A stretch of DNA of 64,000 bases. It comes from Anniella stebbinsi. Its lineage: Eukaryota > Chordata > Lepidosauria > Squamata > Anniellidae. Location of the stretch: assembly GCA_029215795.1 (NCBI GenBank), contig JARDYH010000001.1:297048654-297112653 (forward strand), written 5' to 3'. Below are positions 48,643 to 55,951 of the stretch, piece by piece; position 1 is the stretch's first letter, and each line of letters starts with the position of its first letter. Both the position numbers and the translations under genes were made by a program. The notes under the pieces are model-generated. The model saw only the letters and a program-made list of their open reading frames with translations, was not told the origin of the DNA and did no database searches.

Positions 48643-48650
48643 GTAAAGAC
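48643..48650 (+). repeat. left 8-bp target duplication of the hAT transposon
   Basis: GTAAAGAC. An identical copy is at 60370-60377. Eight-base duplications are characteristic of hAT elements. Confidence 0.95.
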
Positions 48651-48671
48651 TAGGGATGTGCACTGACCCCC

Positions 48672-48798
48672 CGGATCGGATCGGATAGCGGATCGGAATC
48701 GGACCTGGGGGGTCGGATCGGATCGGATCGGATGGTGTGTCGGATCGGGTCGGATCCGATCCCGATCCGTGGATCGGATGTTCCGATCCGGATCGGAC
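48672..48798 (+). repeat. subterminal GATCGG array (left)
   Basis: GGATCGGATCGGAT and variants on both strands (CCGATCCG), starting about 20 bp from the tip. Subterminal short repeats are where hAT transposases bind in plant Ac and other members. A binding role here is inference. Confidence 0.85.
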
Positions 48799-48842
48799 GC
48801 CATTTTGAATGCTTTTTCCTATAGCAAAGTATTGTTTTACAA

Positions 48843-50330
48843 AAACGCCTATAACTTTTTCATTTTTAATGATAGAAGGATGAAACTTGGGCACATTGTA
48901 CACTGGTTAGGGATAGGTATCTGTGAGAAATTTCAGAAAGATTGGTGCATGCGGTTTGTGGCAATTAATTTTTTAATAAATAACCAGGAATGCCTATAAC
49001 TCGGTCATTTTTAAAGTTACACACATGAACCTTTGCCACATTGTAGGAGGTACCTTGGGACCCACGTGTGTGAAATCTCAGAACCGTGGGTGCTTGCCTG
49101 GTGTGGCAATTAATTTTTGAAAAATGGGTAGTAGTGGGGTAAATGCAGTTATGCCTCCCATTTTTTTATTTTTAAAGATACAAACAGGACACTTCGGCAC
49201 ATTACAGGGAACACTTCCCTTGATATGTGTGTAAAATTTCAGACAGCTAGCTGCAGGCATGTGTTGGCAATGAATTGTTGAAAATTGGGTAGCAGTGGGG
49301 TAAAATACAGTTTTGCCTCCCATTTTTTTATTTTCAAAGATACAAACGGGAAACTTTGGCACATTGCAGGGAACACTTCACTTCAAATGTGTGTGAAATT
49401 TCCGAAAGCTTGGTGCAATATTTTAGTGGGAAACGAAGGTTTATTCATGGCATTTCACATGGGATTTATGGGTTGGTTTGAAGAGCTACCAAGCTCTAAC
49501 TCGCTCACATGGCAGAGGACTTATGCCCGCTCAAACGCTGAAAATTTCACAAACTTTGGTGCAATACTTTAGTGGGAAAACAAAGGTTTATTCATGGCAT
49601 TTCACATGGGATTTATGGGTTGGTTTGAAGAGCTACCAAGCTCTAACTCGCTCACATAACAGAGGACTTATGCCCGCTCAAACGCTGAAAATTTCACAAA
49701 CTTTGGTGCAATACTTTAGTGGGAAAACAAAGGTTTATTCATGGCATTTCACATGGGATTTATGGGTTGGTTTGAAGAGCTACCAAGCTCTAACTCGCTC
49801 ACATGGCAGAGGACTTATGCCCGCTCAAACGCTGAAAATTTCACAAACTTTGGTGCAATACTTTAGTGGGAAAACAAAGGTTTATTCATGGCATTTCACA
49901 TGGGATTTATGGGTTGGTTTGAAGAGCTACCAAGCTCTAACTCGCTCACATGGCAGAGGACTTATGCCCGCTCAAACGCTGAAAATTTCACAAACTTTGG
50001 TGCAATACTTTAGTGGGAAAACAAAGGTTTATTCATGGCATTTCACATGGGATTTATGGGTTGGTTTGAAGAGCTACCAAGCTCTAACTCGCTCACATGG
50101 CAGAGGACTTATGCCCGCTCAAACGCTGAAAATTTCACAAACGTTGGTGCAATACTTTAGTGGGAAAACAAAGGTTTATTCATGGCATTTCACATGGGAT
50201 TTATGGGTTGGTTTGAAGAGCTACCAAGCTCTAACTCGCTCACATGGCAGAGGACTTATGCCCGCTCAAACGCTGAAAATTTCACAAACTTTGGTGCAAT
50301 ACTTTAGTGGGAAAACAAAGGTTAAACTTT
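48843..50330 (+). repeat. tandem units composing the left TIR
   Basis: A shared segment (TGAAATTTCAGAAAG.TTGGTGCA-like) recurs near 48928, 49073, 49234, 49395 and 49542 and then every 147 bp. The first four units (145-161 bp) are diverged. The last six, counted by GGTTTGAAGAGC at 49475, 49622, 49769, 49916, 50063 and 50210, are nearly identical. Because 147 is divisible by three, the 353-codon frame at 49478-50539 is an artefact. Confidence 0.9.
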
Positions 50331-50681
50331 ATTATTTTAAACCTTCAGGAAGGGGACATTGCCTGCCTGGTGTGGAATGGTTAACAATGAGGGAAGAAAG
50401 TTTCACTTATTCATTTGTAAAATGTAAAGTGATTGTAAATTGCTTTAGGGACCCATACATTTACATGACAAGACAGGTGTTGGTTGCAGGAATGCTGCTG
50501 TCAAATGCACTAGTAGCTAACTATTCAGATCCTAGCTAATAGCTATTATTCAGATCCTAGCCTGGGAAGGGATCTTGCAGGATAAGTGATTGTTCTTTTC
50601 TTGTGTAGTATGTAATTCTAAACCAGAAGGCTGCTTTGATGTAGAGCCAATCCACATGGTCTCTTGCAGCACCTAGTATTA

Positions 50682-50687
50682 TTTATT
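50682..50687 (-). terminator. polyadenylation signal for the exon-array gene
   Basis: AATAAA on the minus strand, 47 bp after the stop codon at 50734-50736 of the terminal exon. Spacing is typical for a 3' UTR end. Confidence 0.5.
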
Positions 50688-50733
50688 TCTCCTTCCACAG
50701 CAGAATCTGGAAGGCGGGCAGGCAGGCTGGCAT

Positions 50734-51613
50734 TTAATGGGCAAAGTCCAAACAGCGGCGTTGGGGACTCGGTGACATTTTCCTTGAGGGCGAATGCCAA
50801 GTCCCATGGCTTGTGCAAGGAGGGCGGCTGGCCCGCCTCGCAGGAACGATCTGGAAGGCGGCAGGCGGCATCAGCAGCGGGCGGGCAGGCAGGCTGGCAT
50901 TCAGGGCAAAGTCCAAACAGCGGCGTTGGGGACTCGTTGACATTCTCCTTGAGGGCGAATGCCAAGTCCCATGGCTTGTGCAAGGAGGGCGGCTGGCCCG
51001 CCTCGCAGGAACGATCTGGAAGGCGGCAGGCGGCATCAGCAGCGGGCGGGCAGGCAGGCTGGCATTCAGGGCAAAGTCCAAACAGCGGCGTTGGGGACTC
51101 GTTGACATTCTCCTTGAGGGCGAATGCCAAGTCCCATGGCTTGTGCAAGGAGGGCGGCTGGCCCGCCTCGCAGGAACGATCTGGAAGGCGGCAGGCGGCA
51201 TCAGCAGCGGGCGGGCAGGCAGGCTGGCATTCAGGGCAAAGTCCAAACAGCGGCGTTGGGGACTCGGTGACATTCTCCTTGAGGGCGAATGCCAAGTCCC
51301 ATGGCTTGTGCAAGGAGGGCGGCTGGCCCGCCTCGCAGGAACGATCTGGAAGGCGGCAGGCGGCATCAGCAGCGGGCGGGCAGGCAGGCTGGCATTCAGG
51401 GCAAAGTCCAAACAGCGGCGTTGGGGACTCGGTGACATTCTCCTTGAGGGCGAATGCCAAGTCCCATGGCTTGTGCAAGGAGGGCGGCTGGCCCGCCTCG
51501 CAGGAACGATCTGGAAGGCGGCAGGCGGCATCAGCAGCGGGCGGGCAGGCAGGCTGGCATTCAGGGCAAAGTCTCTCCTTTCCCGGGCACTGTGGCAGTG
51601 AGAGTTCCATAGG
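50734..51613 (-). other. terminal exon of the array gene
   Basis: The acceptor (TTTTCCCCCTCCTCTTCTTTTGCAG-like; intron ends at 51614) is followed by CCTATGGAACTCTCACTGCC. The 165-bp units follow, then ...GACTTTGCCCATTAA, with the stop at 50734-50736. AATAAA follows at 50687-50682. Confidence 0.5.
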
Positions 51614-54438
51614 CTGCAAAAGAAGAGGAGGGGGAAAATGAATATTACATGAATACTTTTATACTGCAAAAGAAGAAAGGAAAATAAAATAAAGATTTGT
51701 ATTACATTAATACATGCAAGTCCTAGTAGTCTCCCACCGGCACACTCTTGTTTGTGACGCAATCCTCTTTCTCCTGCTGCACCCCTCCCTTTCTAAATCA
51801 CTCTTCTGAGCCCATTGTTAGAGGGATTGGCTATCCTTTTGTGTCTGGCAGGACACAGCTTACCGGAGCATTAGAGAATCACCATTTCTTTTGTCCTTGG
51901 GTTATTCATTCACTCCTAATAGCACCCTACGTTAGGCTGACCAGATCAAATCCAGGTCAGGGTTCCTAACTTCAGCAGTTGTAGAGAAAAGGGAATTTCT
52001 GCCAGTGTCATTTGTATGGAATTAGTTCCTGCTGAGATTCCCTCTTCATCACAACAGTTAAAGGTGCAGGGGCCCTGCCTTCTTTTCTATATGGCCACTC
52101 TGCCTGCACTCTTACCTGAGTCGTGCGGGCGACGTGAATCGATGGGCCACCTCCATGCGGCCGTGGCTGGGGCAGATGGGCAGTCTGGAATCACAGGTGC
52201 GCTTTGCGCAGTGGCGAAGAGTTCCATAGGCTGCAAAAGAAGAAGGGGGGGAAAAAAGAATGAATATTAGTTGACCACTTCAACACAACTAGCTCCCTCC
52301 CACCCAGGATTGGCCGTTCCGGAGTGCCCATGCCAAAGTAGGCACACGGGGCTGCCTGCTTACTCGGAAGTTAGCAGGCAGACAGCCCCACTTCGGTTAG
52401 GTGGAAGGTGCCCCCCCATTCACAGAACACTTACCATAGTCCTCCTGAGGGCGTTGTTGATAAGATGCCACTTCCAGGTGGGCAGTGACGGGCAGGTGGG
52501 CAGTCTGCATTACCGTCTCTCCCGGGCACTGTGGCAAAGAGTTCCATAGGCTGCAAAAGAAGAAGGGGGGGGGGGAAAGAATGAATATCAGACTACGCTA
52601 CCTCCTTCCCACCTAAGACTGTCATGAAGCCAGTCCTGCTTGCCCACGCCCCAGTAGGCACACGGGGCTGCCTGCTTGCTTACTCGTGGGTAAGCTCTCT
52701 GACAGGCTCTTACCTGAGTCGTGCGGGCGAAGTGAATCGATGGGCCACCTCCATGCGGCCGTGGCTGGGGCAGATGGGCAGTCTGGAATCACGGGTCTGC
52801 TTTGCGCAGTGGCGAAGAGTTCCATAGGCTGCAAAAGAAGAAGGGGGGGGAAAAAGGATGAATATCAGACTACGCTACCTCCTTCCCACCTAAGACTGTC
52901 ATGAAGCCAGTCCTGAGTGCCCACGCCCCAGCAGGCACACGGGGCTGCCTGCTTGCTTACTCGTGGGTAAGCTCTCTGACAGGCTCTTACCAGAGTCGTG
53001 CGGGCGACGTGAATCGATGGGCCACCTCCATGCGGCCGTGGCTGGGGCAGATGGGCAGTCTGGAATCACGGGTCTACTTTGCGCAGTGGCGAAGAGTTCC
53101 ATAGGCTGCAAAAGAAGAAGGGGGGGAAAAAGAATGAATATTAGTTGACCACTTCAACACAACTAGCTCCCTCCCACCCAGGATTGGCCGTTCCGGAGTG
53201 CCCATGCCAAAGTAGGCACACGGGGCTGCCTGCTTACTCGGAAGTTAGCAGGCAGACAGCCACCCTTTAGTTAGGTGGAAGGTGCCCCCCCATTCACAGA
53301 ACACTTACCATAGTCCTCCTGAGGGCGTTGTTGATAAGATGCCACTTCCAGGTGGGCAGTGACGGGCAGGTGGGCAGTCTGCATTACCGTCTCTCCTGGG
53401 CACTGTGGCAAAGAGTTCCATAGGCTGCAAAAGAAGAAGGGGGGGGGGGGAAGAATATGAGAAAAATGATACTTTTCCACCACTGGCTCCCTCCCACCCA
53501 GGACTGGCATGTGCCCGGTCCTGAGTGCCCACGCCCCAGCAGGCACACGGGGCTGCCTGCTTACTCGGAAGTTAGCAGACAGTCAGCCCCACTTCAGTTA
53601 GGTGGAAGGTGCCCCCCCCATTCACAGAACACATACCATAGTCGTGAGGGCGTTGTTGATAAGATGCCACTTCCAGTTGGGTCCCTCCAGGCAAAGTCAC
53701 AGTTTGGCACAGGCTCCTCCAGGCAAAGTCCCAGTGGCAGAGGCTCCTCCAGGCAAAGTCACATTGGCACAGCTCCCTCCAGGCAAAGTCACATTGGCAC
53801 AGGCTCCTCCAGGCAAAGTCCCAGTGGCAGACGCTCCTCCAGGCAAAGTCACATTGGCACAGCTCCCTCCAGGCAAAGTCACATTGGCACAGGCTCCTCC
53901 AGGCAAAGTCCCAGTGGCAGAGGCTCCTCCAGGCAAAGTCACATTGGCACAGCTCCCTCCAGGAAAAGTCACATTGGCACAGGCTCCTCCAGGCAAAGTC
54001 ACATTGGCACAGCTCCCTCCAGGCAAAGTCACATTGGCACAGGCTCCTCCAGGCAAAGTCACATTGGCACAGCTCCCTCCAGGCAAAGTCACATTGGCAC
54101 AGGGTCCTCCAGGCAAAGTCACATTGGCACAGCTCCCTCCAGGCAAAGTCACATTGGCACAGGGTCCTCCAGGCAAAGTCACATTGGCACAGCTCCCTCC
54201 AGGCAAAGTCCCAGTGGCAGAGGCTCCTCCAGGCAAAGTCACATTGGCACAGCTCCCTCCAGGCAAAGTCCCAGTGGCAGAGGCAAAGTCCCACTGGCAG
54301 AGGCAAAGTCACAGCTGCATGGGCACCTCCAGCAGGCAGGCAGGCAGGCAGGCAGGCAGAGGCAGAGGCAGAGGCGGGCATGATGCCAGGCGCTTGCGCA
54401 TTGCACAAGTAAGCAATAGAACCGTGAGACCAGCCCAC
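50734..54438 (-). CDS. putative spliced gene of duplicated exons inside the hAT (new)
   Basis: No known family. On the minus strand, a repeat-rich first segment ends in a donor at 53637. Five short exons of 116, 115, 115, 116 and 115 nt follow, then a terminal exon 51613-50734. Every short exon and the terminal one start CCTATGGAACTC after the acceptor CCTTCTTCTTTTGCAG (or close). Each ends before GTAAGAG or GTAAGTG. Branch-like CTAAT or CTGAT lies 35-50 nt upstream of acceptors. Reading the path 54438-53637, 52828-52714, 52550-52435, 52230-52116, 51613-50734 gives 2028 nt, 676 codons with the stop and no internal stop. Including exons 53424-53309 and 52991-53105 in linear order gives early stops. 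The product would be low-complexity (Cys/Trp/Ala/Pro-rich repeats). Whether it is translated is unknown; a spliced non-coding RNA is the alternative. The 5' start is uncertain. Confidence 0.42.
50741..51590 (-). repeat. 165-bp tandem array, five units
   Basis: GCAAAGTCCAAACAGCGGCG recurs at 50741, 50906, 51071, 51236 and 51401, then GCAAAGTC at 51566. Units differ by very few bases, so the array is recent or homogenised. The period is 55 codons, which keeps several frames open on both strands. In the favoured minus frame each unit encodes ...DFALNASLPARPLLMPPAAF.... Confidence 0.95.
51614..52115 (-). other. intron with inserted MITE half
   Basis: 502 bp, against 162-212 bp for the sibling introns. 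The extra length includes a partial copy of the TA-flanked palindromic MITE (51935-52102). The donor is CTCAG|GTAAGAG. Confidence 0.5.
51935..52102. mobile_element. partial 316-bp palindromic MITE, copy 4 (half)
   Basis: It starts GGCTGACCAGATCAAATCC after TA and follows the family to the centre (TTCTTTTCTATATGGCCACTC). The second half is missing. It lies within an intron-like segment of the hAT's exon array. Confidence 0.85.
52116..52230 (-). other. exon-like unit, 115 nt
   Basis: The acceptor CCTTCTTCTTTTGCAG precedes CCTATGGAACTCTTCGCCAC. The unit ends CACGACTCAG|GTAAGAG. A CTAAT branch-like motif lies upstream. Open in frame 3 (first two bases completing a codon). Confidence 0.55.
52435..52550 (-). 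other. exon-like unit, 116 nt
   Basis: Same acceptor and first 14 bases as its neighbours. The body encodes ...HLEVASYQQRPQEDYG in the favoured frame. It ends GGACTATG|GTAAGTG. Confidence 0.55.
52714..52828 (-). other. exon-like unit, 115 nt
   Basis: Near-identical to the units at 52116-52230 and 52991-53105. Donor CACGACTCAG|GTAAGAG. Open in the favoured frame. Confidence 0.55.
52991..53105 (-). other. exon-like unit, 115 nt, with stop in the favoured frame
   Basis: 277 bp from the preceding duplicate. Donor CGACTCTG|GTAAGAG. It carries AAAGTAGACC where its siblings have AAAGCAGACC or AAAGCGCACC, so TAG appears in the frame open in the others. Confidence 0.55.
53309..53424 (-). other. exon-like unit, 116 nt
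   Basis: The acceptor follows a run of about 12 C and TTCTTCTTTTGCAG. It ends GGACTATG|GTAAGTG. Sister of 52435-52550. Confidence 0.55.
53637..54438 (-). other. upstream exon segment with 30-bp repeats
   Basis: An open frame from a Met at 54438 runs through the 30-bp array and ends in the same EVASYQQRP..DYG coding block as the 116-nt exons. The donor is CTATG|GTATGTG. It therefore looks like a 116-type exon enlarged by the array. Its 5' boundary is unresolved. Confidence 0.4.
53680..54310 (-). repeat. 30/60-bp tandem array
   Basis: About 20 subunits of (CTCCAGGCAAAGTC)(ACATTGGCACAG) with two alternating forms (GCTCC or CCCTCC). Some carry CCAGTGGCAG instead of ACATTGGCAC. On the minus strand a subunit encodes DFAWRELCQC or, in another frame, TLPGGSCANV. 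Long frames on both strands here (for example 53457-54383 plus) are by-products. Confidence 0.95.
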
Positions 54439-55372
54439 GCATTCCGGCTACTTCACAATGGCGGCAACCTAGCAGGTGGGCAGGCAGGCGGGCAGGCAGG
54501 CAGGCAGGCAGGCAGAGGCGGGCATGATGCCAGGCGCTTGCGCATTGCACAAGTAAGCAATAGAACCGTGAGACCAGCCCACGCATTCCGGCTACTTCAC
54601 AATGGCGGCAACCTAGCAGGTGGGCAGGCGGGCAGGCAGGCAGGCAGGCAGAGGCAGAGGCGGGCATGATGCCAGGCGCTTGCGCATTGCACAAGTAAGC
54701 AATAGAACCGTGAGACCAGCCCACGCATTCCGGCTACTTCACAATGGCGGCAACCTAGCAGGTGGGCAGGCAGGTGGGCAGGCAGGCAGGCAGGCAGGCA
54801 GAGGCAGAGGCAGAGGCGGGCATGATGCCAGGCGCTTGCACATTGCACAAGTAAGCAATAGAACCGTGAGACCAGCCCACGCATTCCGGCTACTTCACAA
54901 TGGCGGCAACCTAGCAGGTGGGCAGGCAGGCAGGCAGGCAGAGGCAGAGGCAGAGGCGGGCATGATGCCAGGCGCTTGCGCATTGCACAAGTAAGCAATA
55001 GAACCGTGAGACCAGCCCACGCATTCCGGCTACTTCACAATGGCGGCAACCTAGCAGGTGGGCAGGCAGGTGGGCAGGCAGGCAGGCAGAGGCAGAGGCA
55101 GAGGCGGGCATGATGCCAGGCGCTTGCACATTGCACAAGTAAGCAATAGAACCGTGAGACCAGCCCACGCATTCCGGCTACTTCACAATGGCGGCAACCT
55201 AGCAGGTGGGCAGGCAGGCAGGCAGGCAGGCAGAGGCAGAGGCAGAGGCGGGCATGATGCCAGGTGCTTGCGCATTGCACAAATAAGCAATAGAACCGTG
55301 AGACCAGCCCACGCATTCCGGCTACTTCACAATGGCGGCAACCTAGCAGGTGGGCAGGCGGGCAGGCAGTTT
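54329..55372. repeat. (GGCA)n plus 100-bp core array, seven units
   Basis: GGGCATGATGCCAGG recurs at 54376, 54520, 54662, 54818, 54958, 55107 and 55250. Each unit has a conserved core (GCGCATTGCACAAGTAAGCA...CAATGGCGGCAACCTAGCAG) and a length-variable GGCAGGCA/GGCAGA run, giving periods of 140-156 bp. No function is known. Confidence 0.95.
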
Positions 55373-55951
55373 TTTAAATCATATAGCCAAAATAAACACA
55401 ACACACAGTGACAGCCCTGCAAGGCTGCCACATAAGTCCAAAAGACACAGTGAGAAACAGTGTGGGATGCTGCTTGTCATCCACTCAATGTAGGAGCCTG
55501 GAAGAGGAATCCTATCGCGTCCTTCGTTCATAGTCAGAGAGGTGCATGCATTCCTTGGCGATAAAATTAAGCCTTCTTCTTATCCAAAGTTCTCATGAGC
55601 CTCTGACGTGGTCTTTTACAAGAAGAAACGCCCATGGAAGTGTGGGACCTTACAGAAGGCCTGGAGGGAGCCATCGGAGTCCAATTTCAGAGGCACACGT
55701 GCAAGCACATTGGTTCAAGTCAAACAACATAGAATGTGTGAGATGCTTGTGCATCCCCTCAATGTAAGAGGCTAGGAGAAGAAACTAGATCCCTTCGGGA
55801 TCCATCGTTCAGAGTTGAGTTACTGAGCTGTAAACAACACAGCCAGTAAATTAAAGTAAATAAAATTAATTAACCAAAAATAAGAATTAAAAAATCAAGG
55901 GCCTGCCGGTGCCTGCCCAAAGGTGTGGGATGGATGGGGGGTGCCTGCCAA
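55373..55951 (-). other. 3' flank of the transposase gene, two diverged repeat copies
   Basis: 55461-55540 (GATGCTGCTTGTCATCCACT, CAATGTAGGAGCCTGG) and 55735-55815 (GATGCTTGTGCATCCCCTCA, ATGTAAGAGGCTAGG) are diverged direct repeats about 275 bp apart. I find no AATAAA on the minus strand between the transposase stop and 55376. The transcript may run on to the distal signal at 50687 or use a non-canonical site. Confidence 0.45.

Larger units (their letters stand above)
48651..50355 (+). repeat. left terminal inverted repeat of the hAT
   Basis: About 1.7 kb, matching the reverse complement of 59096-60369 with scattered mismatches. The outermost 12 bp match best. The next about 150 bp are GATCGG-rich and aligned loosely. 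From about 48797 inward the two arms are almost identical. The length difference of about 430 bp is explained by three additional 147-bp units here. Confidence 0.95.

Noticed and set aside
49478..50539. 353-codon plus-strand open frame (and the 169-codon mirror at 59021-59530)
   Set aside because: It is a translation of 147-bp TIR units. The period is a multiple of three and the frame appears in both arms in opposite orientation. No start context, no homology.
50664..51641. Long plus-strand frames over the 165-bp array (325 and 262 codons)
   Set aside because: They come from a repeat period divisible by three. Splice, stop and poly(A) signals favour the minus strand.
53457..54669. 308- and 355-codon plus-strand frames (SRQSHIGTG and PPGKVTLAQ repeats; the latter looks collagen-like)
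   Set aside because: Low-complexity read of the 30-bp array in the wrong strand. No collagen Gly-X-Y periodicity beyond chance, and it runs on into the GGCA array.
48651..55372. Tandem arrays as a CRISPR locus or centromeric satellite
   Set aside because: Units are directly adjacent with no unique spacers, the context is vertebrate, and they are bounded by transposon ends and a target duplication.
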